Of a stretch of 64,000 bases of DNA, positions 1 to 11,572 are shown piece after piece. The DNA is from Zygnema circumcarinatum (taxonomy: Eukaryota; Streptophyta; Zygnematophyceae; Zygnematales; Zygnemataceae), in the NCBI GenBank assembly GCA_037447605.1, contig CM074813.1, positions 1,310,097 through 1,374,096 on the forward strand, read 5' to 3'. The notes beneath the pieces are model-generated. The model saw only the letters and a program-made list of their open reading frames with translations, ran no database searches and was not told the DNA's origin. Each line of letters begins with the position of its first letter. The stretch's first letter is position 1. A program made the translations under genes and the position numbers.

Positions 1-1554
1 AAGGGAGGACGAACGAGACAGATAGAGAGCGAGCGAGAAGTTTTGAGTTTGAGGTTTGGATCCACTGTTACTGTTGTGCCGCTAAGGGTTAACTCGCCAT
101 CCCTTTCATAACCAGTCCGAATCATTTTGGCTTCTGAACCAAGTGGGGACCAGACCGATTGTGGGTCCCACAAGACAAAGAGTGCAATATCAACAAATAT
201 GTTTGTTTCCTTGAGCACACAACGCAGCATGCAGGACGTAACGCAAACTTTCATTGAACTCGCGATGGCGAGGCCATCAAATTTACATGGATAAAGGCAA
301 AATGTGGAACCACGAAGGACTGGTCACAAAGGACCGAAACACAATAAAACGAAGCTAGGAGCGGAAAACTACGCCTAGGCACAACAACGCAGCCCTAGAA
401 GCAGCCGCGAAGGTCACCGATGTGAGGCACGTCGCGAGGAGGGAGCGGCGGAGGGAGCATGCAGGGGTTCAAAGTCATACAGGATTTCATAAATTGCTTC
501 CACACACCTTGAATGATTAATTTACAAATTCTTTAATCAAAAGAATTTCTCCATATAGGACAGGCTCCACAGAAGGACTGCTCGACTCTCTGTAGATTGT
601 GTGCAGATCAAACACTGCATTATATACGGACCAACTCACACGTGTTGAGTGTTTAGCAAGTGGGTGCCTTAAGTCGCGGGTTTGAACGGAGCTGATGGCA
701 ATGACGCCCGTGACTTTGAAGACGAACTGTTTAGCTCCATGGACTTCGATGGGTCGTTGGACGGTCCAAACCTTTAGTCCATATGTATATGTATCGAACG
801 CGTGTTAGGGTTAACCGCATGAGACTAGTACAAGGTGTCCTAGAGCTGCCTTACGGCTTGAAGCTTCAATTATTATAATCAATCTCTGTCTAACCAGCGA
901 GAAAACGAAGAAAAGACGTTAAACACATATAAAGTACACTGTATTTTAAAACGTCGTCTAATACGCAATCATTATACGGTGTATTATACAGGCGTTTGAT
1001 ACATACGGATCTGTAGAGGGAGGGAGGGAGGGAGGTAGGGAGGGAGGGCGTACGAAAGGGTCAGAAGTATGTATGGATGGCAGTGCGCGCTTTGTCTGGT
1101 CGAGGAAGAAGAGTATGGGTTTACCTGAAAAGGTTACTCGAAACAAAAGGAATTTCGATGTCTGTGGTTCCAATGTACGTAAGATGCAAACCATGGGTTT
1201 TCCCTCCCACGTTTCCTTTTCATCGTCGTTGCTGTTTTTCCTTGCTGTTTTTTTTGTAGTATCCCCCGTTTCTGAAACTAGGTTTGCTGCTTTCAGTTGA
1301 CAGTGCGAGATAATGATAGCTTTTGCTTTGGATTGTGAATGCACACCCCCGACCTTCATATGCTTTGTAAGCGTGGGGGCAAGAACCCAAAAAAATGCTT
1401 TGTTTAGATGTTTCAGAGGGAATGTAATTGAAAAAAATTACCCTGTGTGGTTCCCGAAATGGAGAACCCATATTAAGGGATAATGAAAAGAATGGTGCTG
1501 GACACAAGCAGTGCGCCCAGCCAATAGGACCAGCCCTGCTGCCCCCAATCTTCT
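1..1554. other. Intergenic / 3' flank, no gene recognised
   Basis: The first 950 bases contain only short open frames. From there to 1554 the frames are short and resemble no family I know. The sequence is mixed AT/GC with a GGGA-type simple tract near 1017-1050. The stretch just below 1555 should include the 3' untranslated region of the minus-strand prolyl oligopeptidase gene. I see no RNA gene or mobile element here. Confidence 0.5.
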
Positions 1555-4500
1555 TCACTCGGCCCAGGATGCCCCGGTAGCCATGGCCATGAAACCGTAC
1601 ACATCCGCCACTTCCTCAATTTTCTTCTTCGTGGGCTTTCCAGCTCCATGGCCAGCCTTGGTTTCAATCCTCGCTACAATCGGGTTCCTTTGCGGGCTCG
1701 TTCCGTCCACACTGCACACAACAGAATCCCTTCCATGGATTGTTCTCTGAGCAAAGGGACCTTCACAGCATGGATTGGTAAGCCTTGACCAAAAGCAAGG
1801 GTGGAAACTGTGAGCTTCTTCAGGCTTTGTCTGAACCTAGAAAAGGGAGCGCGGGCTGACCTGTGGAACAGAACATGGTGCATGGTGGCGATGTACTTGA
1901 GGGAATGCAGAGGGACCACGCGGTCATCGTGGTCCCCCGTCAGCACCATGGTGGCCGGATACTGCACCTCACATCCCTCCACAGCTTTCTCCCAGGGCCT
2001 CCTAACGTTGTGCAGAGGAGAGTACCTGCACAACCATTAGTCAAACCTGAATCAATATCGCGGTGATCGCTCGCCTCCACACTTGCGCCCTCCCTGACTC
2101 CCATTCATACGAATAGACTCTCCCTATTCTTAAAGCTCCATGCGCAACCCGGAACGTTACATGGAACCCTGCATTGCCACAATGCCTACTGCCCTCCAAC
2201 ACATAGAGCGTTGCCAGGAGCGGAGCAGTGCACCGTAGAAGCCACTGGAATTGCTCAGAGTTGTCCGCACAGCCGTAGTCGGTCGTCCAATTGTGTCCAG
2301 AAGTGAACTTGTGGAATCGCAGCATGTCCATCACTCCCACATGCGCTATCGCACACCCGAAAAGCTCTGGTCGCTGCCCCCCTCAAGCCAAAAGGTCAAT
2401 GAGGAGCAGTCTTGCATCCGAAAGCATTCAATCTTATCTGTGATCTGTCATCGAATACAAAAAAAAACCGTTGCAGGAAAAGGGTTCAATTTTGCACCTG
2501 ATTGATGCAGGCAGCGACAAGGAGGCCTCCATTGCTGCCACCCTCTATGCAGAGGCGAGCAGACGAAGTGTAGCCCTCCTCAACAAGGTATTCCGCACAG
2601 CTCTGCAAATCCCACCCCGTTCAGGCGGGCTGTGCGAGCAATGCCATAATCTCCATATTGAGAAAGCAAAGTCAGCCAAGTTCAGGAGTGCGGCACAAAA
2701 CAATTTTGGAAAGCTTCCTGAAACAGAGAAGCTCAAAATAAAGAAGAACGAGAGAAACAAACAGACAGTTCACCTGCCTGAAAATCATCGAAACAGTTCT
2801 GTTTTTCGCCGAGCGAGCCCGCCTTGTGCCATTCCTCCCCGTACTCATTCCCTCCGCGAATGTTAGCCACCGCCACCACAGCGCCAAAGTGCTGCATGAG
2901 GACTACACGTGACACGGAGAAGGAGGGCATGATGGAGATGCTGAAGCCGCCATATCCATAAAGCAGAGCAGGCCTACTGCCATCCAGGGGTGTCTCCTTC
3001 TTTGCCACGATGAACATAGGAACCCTGAGAAACCAGCCATCCAACAGTCACCATCTGCAAATTAATGTGCTTGTATCGGGAAATGCATTTTGCAAGACAA
3101 AACTCATCGGGTTAGCATGTTTTGAGTATTCATATTTGAAGAATTGCTACGATTGATTTTGTCGACAGGGCCTTTACATGCGTTATATATAGATGTAACC
3201 TGATAGCCTCCAACGAAGGAACTAAGGTGGATATACGGGGACACACGTGACTAGTGGTGTGTGGTTGAGAGCCACCTGGTATGCAGCCCCCCCTAAAGAC
3301 TCTCCAAGCTCAGCCATTTCATGCATGCCTGCACCGACGATGTGACACAAAGTAGTATTCTATTGCATGAACGCTCAAGAATCCATGTCCAGAGCAACCG
3401 GTTAAACCATGCCCACGATCAGCTTCGGTTTCAACAATAGCAGGACACCCGGAGGTCCACTGATCGAACTGCGGATCAACCGAGCTGGACTTTTCTGTAC
3501 TGGAAGCAGAATATTCCATGCGGCAAAACCTTTTAGCCTTTTTAGAATATTGGGAAATGAACCCCCCCACCCATCTCTCACCGTGTGCCGTCCCGGCTGC
3601 TGACAAAAACCTGTCTGCTTTCAAACTGCGACGGATCAAAGCCCTTCACAGTGATCTCGCGAAAGACCTGCACGTGCACTGCCCAACCTGTCAGGCAGAG
3701 TCATGCAGTGTCCGCTAAGGACTTTGCTCGGGCAACAGGAGGGGTGTGGAGAGAGTGAAGGGAAAGAGGGAAGGATGGAGGGGTGGGGAATGCAAGCGAA
3801 GAAAAAGGGAGGGGGAAAAGTAAAGGAGTGAAAGTGATTATAGGGATACCCAGAGAGACGAAGTTAAAGGAAAAGGCGAAAATCTACAATCGCACCTCGG
3901 GCTGTGGATGTTCCTTGCTCAGATCACAACGGTAAATGGTTCCAGGATTCAAAAATCCTGTGAATGAATAGAAGATTTCTGAATCTTTTCGCCTCCCACT
4001 GCAGGACGACACTGATCCGATCTCCAAAGGCAGAGGTTGGATCAAGATGCCGTTGCCCAAGCTGCGTATCTGCATGGCATAACACGGAAAGGAACAATTA
4101 CTTTGGAAGGAGTGGACAAAGTGACAAAATGCGGCATGCAGAAACAAGACTCAGAGTCAACATCCCGCTGAAGCACCGTGAATAATGCAGTTTGAGTCTC
4201 GCAACAGATTCCTTTGAACATCAAATGTTTTGAACAGACCAAAATAAAGGAAAGGAAGGACTCCTCGTCCTCCAATTGACAGACGGGTTTTGCCCCTCAC
4301 CTGGAGGATATTCTTCACGTCGTGCGTGTAGCACACAAGGAGCATGCGCTCTGCTACGCAGCTCGCCCATTCCAGCACATCATCTCCCTCTGCGATCACA
4401 TCTGCCCACACATCCGGTGCCTCCAAGTTCACTCTTTCCAACTTGTACTTGGGCGCCGCCTTGTTGGTGTGGAAGGTGAAGCTTGACCCATCGTTGGCCA

Positions 4501-7242
4501 CATACGAGTACTGAGCCTCGAAGTTGTCCACCAGCTTCACCCACGGCAGAAGTTCATTCCCTTTTCGGCCCTCTAGGCCGCCCTCAAGACTCTCCAAGTC
4601 GCAGTAGTACAGCCGGTTTACAGGATCGCAGCCTTCAGAGATGGACAGGAGAAGATACTGCAACAGAACAGATTGGACGTGTTCAGACACTGGCTGAGTG
4701 AAGGTTGGAGAGAGTTTCCATAATCAAAAGAGTTGAATTTATGATGTGGTCAAGGTGCAAAACAGGCCTGCCTCTCCTTACCCGTCCATCCTCGCTGACC
4801 TCAGCACCGGCCATCCATTTGGGATTCACATTATCCTCCCAGCAGAGCAGGTCCTGTGCCTGGTCAGTTCCCAGCACGTGATACCACAAAGCTTGGTGCA
4901 AATTGATGTCTGTTTCCGTTCCTGCATCACCCTCCTCGCCTATGGTAGGCTCTGCAGAAACCCTTCAGACATCCCCAGTACCGGAATCCAATGAGAAATA
5001 GATAACAGAATGAAATTTGATAAGCAGCCATAGCAAATTTTCAGACAGACAACTAGAGCCCTCCATCATATTAGACCACGCAACTCCGCTCTTTCGTATG
5101 CTTTATGTTGTACAAGGACAGGGAAGAACTTCACAAGCCTCTGCTCCTGAAAGAGCCAAAAGGCAATAATAATGCCCGCATCAAGTGACTCCCGCTACCT
5201 TCCCCCGCAGAAGCGAACAAAGGCCATTGAGCCCCACCGAAGCTATCGCCACAACTGACCGGGATAACGGCTGTAGAAGAAGCCGCGTCCGTTGTGTGTC
5301 CATGCGAGAGAGCTGTGCTTGACCCACCGCAGCTCGTCCTTTAGCGGAGCCGCGTTCGAGGTGACAGGCAGAACGTGCACTGTCTGCCAGTCACTGCCAC
5401 TCCGACTGACACCATATGCAAGAAGGCGGCCATCCTCACTGAAGGAGTAAGTGGAGAGGGCAGCAGTGCCATCCTCGCTAAGTGAGTTTGGATCAAGAAG
5501 AATTTCCGGTTCAGCATCCAGGGATTTCTGCACACAAGTTGCTTCATCAGCCAAATAGAGACTGAGGGTGCTGGCAAGTGGAATTCGTGGTTCACTGGAT
5601 ATTAATAATTTTATCTCTTTAGGAAAAAGGAGGAAAAAAAAGAAGAAGGCACAGAGAAAAAGAGTATTCTCGCTGATGTTTTGAATTATCCCTAGCTGCT
5701 AGTTGATTGAACAAGAAATGTTTGAAATATTTTTAACTTCTCCTCATTTATGTGAATGAAAGGTAGAAGGAGATATTATTTGAAATTATAGTTTTCATGG
5801 AAATTATGACGTTGTTAGTTAGCGATTAATTGAAAAAGCTAATGGCAGGCTTCATCTTTTTGCTTTTAAAGTGATTGTGCAAGCCCTTCAAAGGGTTTAT
5901 TTTGAAAAAAATCTGTTTTTCATGGATCATGTCAACCCTTACCAAGCAAGCATTCCCATTCAGATGACCAGACTACATCAAGACATGGATGCTCAGTAAC
6001 CTCCGTGACTCTATAATTGAAAACAAATTGCTCATGGAGGCAACTGTGTGTTGCACGACTCACAGGGAGCTGAAAATTCTGAGTGTGCTCACGATTTCAG
6101 AACCTCAGCTATTGGACCACCATTTGGACCACAATTCTTTCTAAGGACTCTAAGGGTGACCCCGGAACCCTTTGCACTCAAGGCGCTGAATTGCATTTTG
6201 GCACACGTGTGTCGACGACCTTCCACTATTGCAAATAGCACTTGTGTGTTCAGTAGCAGTATCCTCGTTTTTTGTCATATATGATCATTCGCCTTAGAAA
6301 TTCATTTCATCACAATCTGACCATTGGCCAGCCTGCCAAACACTAGTTCCTCCGACTTCAATTGGCATGTGTTAAATGAAATGTTGCCTCCCCCTTTCGC
6401 AGTTTAATGGCACCGACATTATGAGTTCGATTCAAATCCCATTTCTCTTTGTTCTCTTTGTTTCTCTTTGGAAAAAACAAAAAAAAAACCACGTGAAGAT
6501 GCCAGTGTTTTGCAATTGATTCCTTGCATTATGTATGCCCCGGTGTTTATATTTGAGCGGGGAAGGGGAAAGGAGTGGGGGAGGAGTTGAAAGGGGCGGA
6601 AAGGGGGAAATTTAACGTCCTTAGCTCTACGAAACAGCCTTTCTTACCCTTGAACTTCAAGTTGTGCATATACTTCAGGCTTCCCCTGAAGAAGCGCCTA
6701 ATTTGGAATATCAAGTAGAACCAATACGTCTCAAATTTCAAACTAACGACCCAAAAAGTAAGTCAGTCAAACTTTGACAAAGACCCGCCGAAGAACCAGT
6801 TGGTCAAGGTTTGAGAAAGACCAGTGCATGAAAACGAGGATCACAGCCGTATACGAAGGCATACCTGCATGTAGAGCACGCTCTGCGGCTGCAGGCCGGA
6901 GTTGTAAAAGTAAAAAATGGTGTCGCCGTGCCTGGAGGGGCAGCCATAACGCGGGTAATTGTAGAGCTCTGTCATGCGCTCCCTGAACCGCTCCCTCGCA
7001 TCGCAGCGCGCAAGAACGGTCTCAGTGAGGCGGTTCTGCGCCTCCACGAAGGCCTTCGTCTCCTCGCTGTCAGGGTCCTCCAGCCAGCGGTAGGGGTCCG
7101 CCACAGCCACGCCGTGCAGCTCCTCCACCACGCCCTCGTCCCGCCGTGCAGTAGGATACGCCATGGATTCCCCGTCTCCTACCCCCATGGTTGTTATTTC
7201 TCTTCCTCCTGCTACTAATCCTCTTGCTGCTACTGCACCTCT

Positions 7243-7297
<55 letters not shown>

Positions 7298-7428
7298 GCT
7301 CCTGCTACTGTGGCTGCGAGTCGCACCCACGGGCGGTGGCGGGAGGGGCGCGGGAGGGAGCGCAGAGGCGGAGGGGAGTGCGAGAAGACCTTCACCAGCA
7401 GCGCGCCTGCGCATTGGAGGGCCGCCAT
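1555..7428 (-). CDS. POP: Prolyl oligopeptidase (S9A), 11 exons, transit-peptide-like N-terminus
   Basis: Serine peptidase of the prolyl oligopeptidase family, which cuts short peptides after proline. Exons on the minus strand: 7428-6865, 5527-5260, 4951-4782, 4657-4301, 4069-3896, 3667-3582, 3024-2778, 2602-2498, 2373-2234, 2025-1861, 1711-1555. They join in phase to 810 residues; typical family members have 710-730. The extra N-terminal ~90 residues are Arg/Ala/Ser-rich with an Ala-Gly run and look like an organelle transit peptide; an internal Met (MGVGDGES) before the conserved start could give a cytosolic form. The catalytic triad is present: Ser645 in GGSNGG, Asp in DHDDRV (about residues 734-738), His780 in KAGHGAG. 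The family start motif [15 protein letters not shown] is also intact. The intron between 2778 and 2602 fits the protein only with a GC donor. The gene is divergent from the uroporphyrinogen-III synthase gene. Family identity is certain; location is inferred. Confidence 0.95.
7243..7300 (-). repeat. Coding hexanucleotide microsatellite (TCCTGC)n
   Basis: About nine to ten copies of TCCTGC on the plus strand lie in exon 1 of the prolyl oligopeptidase gene. They encode an alternating Gly-Ala run in the presumed transit peptide. Such a tract is likely to vary in length between individuals without breaking the frame. Confidence 0.9.
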
Positions 7429-8505
7429 GGCGGGGCCTCTTCTCCCCCCCGCTGGTTTTGGCTTCCCATGAAGAACTTGTTCTGTTTGCAGTTGAACATA
7501 ATGCTGAAAATGGAACCGACGCTATGCCGTGGTCCGTTCCGTCCGTGGAGGAAGGGAGGGCGGGAAGCTGTGACACTTGGAAAGGCTCCTAGGCGGGGCG
7601 GGAGGGGGTGTCTAGGAACGGCTGCTGCAGCCATGGCGGTTGTATGCCAACCGCTCCAGCTCTCTCCTCTCTGCCAGGCCTCGTCCCGGCGCCAAGGTGG
7701 TCACTCTCTCTGTTCTGCGAGCTTGTCATGGATTCCCGCACTCGCGAGACCTCGAGCCCTTCTGGTGAGCATTTATAGCTGTCCCTGGTGGCACGTCGTT
7801 TCTTGAAATGCAGAAGGCCAAATTTGAGAGCAAGAAAGGAGTTTTACATCATAAAACTGGATATTTTCTTCTTCATGTGATATTGCAGTAGTTTACTGAA
7901 AACACTTCTTGCTTTTCGAGCTTTAAAGAACCCTTTGCAGCAAGCGATATATTTGATGACTTTGGTGTTGTACTGTGGAGAGTCCAGGCGGGAGGTAGCC
8001 GCTACTCATGGCAGGTCCCTTTGACAGAAGGGGGACGACTTCTGCATTTTAGCAATGAAGAACTGCGTTCAGGTAGAAGGCAGCCCTTTGACACTGTTCC
8101 CCGTAGCGAGGAGCGAGGTCTTCTCATTCTTGAAGCATTTATGCGTGTACCTATTTTGTTAGGCAGCATACAAAGTACACATTTCCTAATTCATCATTGG
8201 GATACCCCTCTTGAATCCGACTGCATGGCATGGACAGCAGTTTTTCATGCTACTTTAGATAGAGCTAAAAATTTCCCTTTCTATTTTTTTTGGATGGAAA
8301 AAAATGTATGTCGTACGCTTAGAACACTCGTACAGAAGGTTCAGCTTATAGTCGAGCTGTTTGTCCAAGTGAGAGCTGCACCTGCATGGCATTAGAGAGT
8401 TGTTTTTTATAATTGACAGCGAGTTTTTACTGCTACTTTCTGATCTGTTGAGCATCTTCCTGGATCACAGTGCCAAGCCTCCTTCAACATCTGCCTGAAG
8501 CTTGC
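7429..8505. promoter_or_regulatory. Shared upstream region of prolyl oligopeptidase (-) and UROS (+)
   Basis: This 1.08 kb interval separates two divergent start codons, so it must hold both promoters and 5' untranslated regions. A pyrimidine-rich stretch ending in CAG just before 8471 could be the acceptor of a 5'-UTR intron of the synthase gene. I do not see a clear TATA box or a named factor site. Confidence 0.5.
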
Positions 8506-11500
8506 ATGTGCATATTGATGCAATTTCCGGACAAGTACTGTCCTAGCAGGTCTGAAGCTTTCCGTCCTAGAAGCAGCCTCATCAGGAAAATTTATCCCTC
8601 GTTGGCATCAACGTCAGAGTTTTGCAGGCGAATTTATTTGGGGGAGGGGAATCACCAAAGGAGGACTGCCTCCATTCGTGTTGCCAGCGTCCCGGCTTGT
8701 TTGGAGGAATCCCCTTCAATTGTTGTCACAAGAGAGCAAGGAAAGAACGAAAAGTTGATCAATGCACTGGTCAGTGTCCATTCTGTTCTCACCCCTGATC
8801 TTGTTGTCAACTAGGTGGCTGAGAGGAAGTGCCGCTATTTCGGTGTGTAGATAGCTTGAGGGTTTGAAATCCCTCTAAGACGCATTTTCTGTCAGGTCCT
8901 GTCTCCAGAAAGAGCAAGGGCTGCACTGTTTGGAGCTCCCCCTCATTGAACACAGGGAAGGACCCGATCGTGAAGCCCTGCCACGGCTTCTGCAAGGTCA
9001 GAACCTATGTTTGCGCAGCAGCACGTGAAATAACTGCACAGAGTCTGTCATAGGAACATCAACCAGTCAGTCACTGGAAGAAGGAGAAGGGAATGTTTGA
9101 GTGCAGTTTTTACGTGAGGGTGTAAAGGGGCGGAAGGAGAAAATGAATCCAAATATGACAAGATAACTTACTGGCACTTAGCTCATCGGGCATTGGGCTA
9201 TGTGGAGGGTATTTTGTGAAGGCTTCTTCAGGTGCCTGATTATTGCTGAAATATTAGTCTGTGTGGTCATTTAGGATGGAGCAAAGTGATTTTGACTGTT
9301 GGCTGGCTTTGAGCTGCCACCATTATTGACCTCCATAGCTCCAGACAGAGACAGCATGGAACTCTCGTGCTGGTCTGAAGGGAGCCCCGCTGTTGGCTCG
9401 GGAACAGAGGAAGACTTTGAGTGGATTGTGGTGACATCACCCGAAGCGGCAACCGTGTTTCTCAGTGGCTGGAGGTGTGGACGAGAAGCTCCGTGCTGCT
9501 TTTGTTTGGAAAGATTGAATTTGCCATTTGTCAACTGAACGTGCAGTGGACTATAGAGCTTTCTGATCTTTCTTGTGCTGCTGCTGTATACGTTAATGAG
9601 TCAAAAGCTATTTCGCCTATTATGTTTGCTGGTGTTCGGAGCTCAATAGATTCTCTCCACAATTTTGCAATCCAACTAAAGATTTCAATTCCGGTGAGTA
9701 CGGCTATAATCGTAGTAGCCGCTGTGAGTGAAGCGCGAGTATTCACGTTGTTGAGTAGTTAACCAATTTGTGTGTTGTTGAGAGGTGCTCTGTTTCTGTA
9801 TGTGTTTCTTTATCAAGATTTTGCATCTTCTGGAGGATGGTAGGGCAGGGAGGCAGGTAGTCCTCGCCTGCGATTGGCTGTAGTGGGTGCGGGCACGGGG
9901 CAAATGTTTGAGGGCTGCGGGGACGGGCTGGACATCGCGTTCACTCCCTCTAAAGGTTGTTACTCAAGCATTCTGACTATCTTTCCATCGCTTTTTATAT
10001 GTTTTTTCCCCTTTCATGTAGACTTCGTCAAAATCAGCAAATTGTAGAGTGGTTTTCAATTCAATTATGTTCATCCGATTAATCACATTCACCCACTTTT
10101 TGAATCCATAAGTGGTAGAAAAGCCAAAACAGGGACCTTGTCCTCTTTGCAGAATGGCATGAGCGTGTGCATTGAAGCAGAGAACGGGATTGTTTTTTGA
10201 CTGGTTTTTGCCGACTTCCAAAAGGGAGGGAGGATGAATTGAAGTTTCATGCTGAACGCCCATCACATTTCCGATTCACCACTTCCTCTAGAAAGGCCAC
10301 ATCCTTCAGCGACGCCGGAGACCTCCTCTGAAAGTTCTCATAAATTGTGCTGTGGGAGAGTGATGGGCTGACCTGCTGCTCGGGGAACAGCAACGGCCAA
10401 GGTACTGGCTACAGAATTGCCGCGCATAGAAGGAGCGTCGGGGAAGGTTCTTTATCCGGCATCAGTGAAAGCGGGCGCCGATTTGGGTAAAATCTCAAGC
10501 GCAAGCTCTTAAGCTCTGAACTGGACCTCTGGACAGCGGCTACGGATACACAGCAGATACGCTCCTGGTTGCTGGGGGAAAATTTTAGCTAGGGAATTGC
10601 TGTCTGGCTCATCACGAATTTTTAGGATGGCATTTTCAAGTTCTGACGTTGTGGAAGGCATTCTGTGGGAGGTGAATGGATCAGAATATGGTCTTCGAGA
10701 GAGAGGATTTACTGTTATACGTCTCAATACCTACTCCACTGTAAGTGCTACCATAAAAAGCCCTGGACTGCCGGCTTATCCTGTTCGAAGGAAAAACCTT
10801 TATTCCACGTTAGAGCATTGTGAATCCTGAAGAAGGATGGCTGGTGGGACGAACTGAGAAATCTATGGCTGCGAATGGACTTACTGATGGTGCGTGGTTT
10901 CTTTGGGTTTCCCCCATGGCAGGAGACTGTGAAGACAGTGGAGCGCCATCTTATGGAGGCAGCTGCTGCAGCTCCGGTGGTCACATTTGCATCGCCCTCA
11001 GCTGTGAAGTGAGTGCTGTCTGCTTAGCAAGTACTCCATGCTCAGAAGTAACAAGCAAGCGAACGGAATAATTGAGTCATGTTGTTAGCCAACTAAGGCT
11101 GCTGTCGACATGAAGCATTGCGAATTTTGAGTTCTATGAATCAGCTAGGTTTTTGTACCGTACTTCGTCTTGGATACAGGGCATGGATGGAGCTCGTGGC
11201 AAAGAATAGCAGTTGGGATGGAGCAGCAGCCTGCATAGGCAGCACGTCAGCAGAAGCTGCACTCAAGGCGGGTCTAACGAAGGTGTTCTATCCTGACAGT
11301 CCGGGAATCGAGGGGTGAGTTTCCTTATTGCTGGACGTCCCTCTGTGCTTGATGAGGGGCTTCTTCGGTTTTGGGTGAGATCTTGTTCCGTTTTCATGAC
11401 TGCTCTCACTCTCTGCAGCGCATGCGCACTGTAAGGAAGCATGAGATGTTCTCAGGGACGGTCCTCTTGTGCGCTGTGGTCCTTCTGAGGAATGTGCAGG

Positions 11501-11572
11501 TGGGTGAGCAGCGTGTTGGACGCTCTTCATGCGGCAGGACGTGTTGCGTCGTCAACTGAGGCTGTGCGATGA
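8506..11572 (+). CDS. UROS: Uroporphyrinogen-III synthase, 9 exons, plastid-type precursor
   Basis: Enzyme of tetrapyrrole synthesis: it closes hydroxymethylbilane to uroporphyrinogen III on the way to heme and chlorophyll, in plastids in plants. Exons: 8506-8769, 8909-8996, 9408-9474, 9861-9955, 10391-10486, 10685-10740, 10923-11008, 11180-11314, 11500-11572. They join in phase to 319 residues. The first ~65 residues are basic and Ser-rich, as expected for a transit peptide, followed by the family start [10 protein letters not shown]. Other family blocks are [52 protein letters not shown] and [11 protein letters not shown], and the protein ends after a [13 protein letters not shown] helix. 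Overall sequence identity in this family is low, but these blocks match plant HemD well. The start at 8506 is chosen as the first in-frame ATG; a second Met lies four codons later. It sits divergent to prolyl oligopeptidase and upstream of the mannosylglycerate synthase gene. Confidence 0.92.

Noticed and set aside
6395-6445. AGTTTAATGG ... GTTCGATTC resembling tRNA A and B boxes
   Set aside because: The two boxes are only about 20 bases apart, too close for a tRNA; no cloverleaf can be drawn. At most a decayed organelle fragment.
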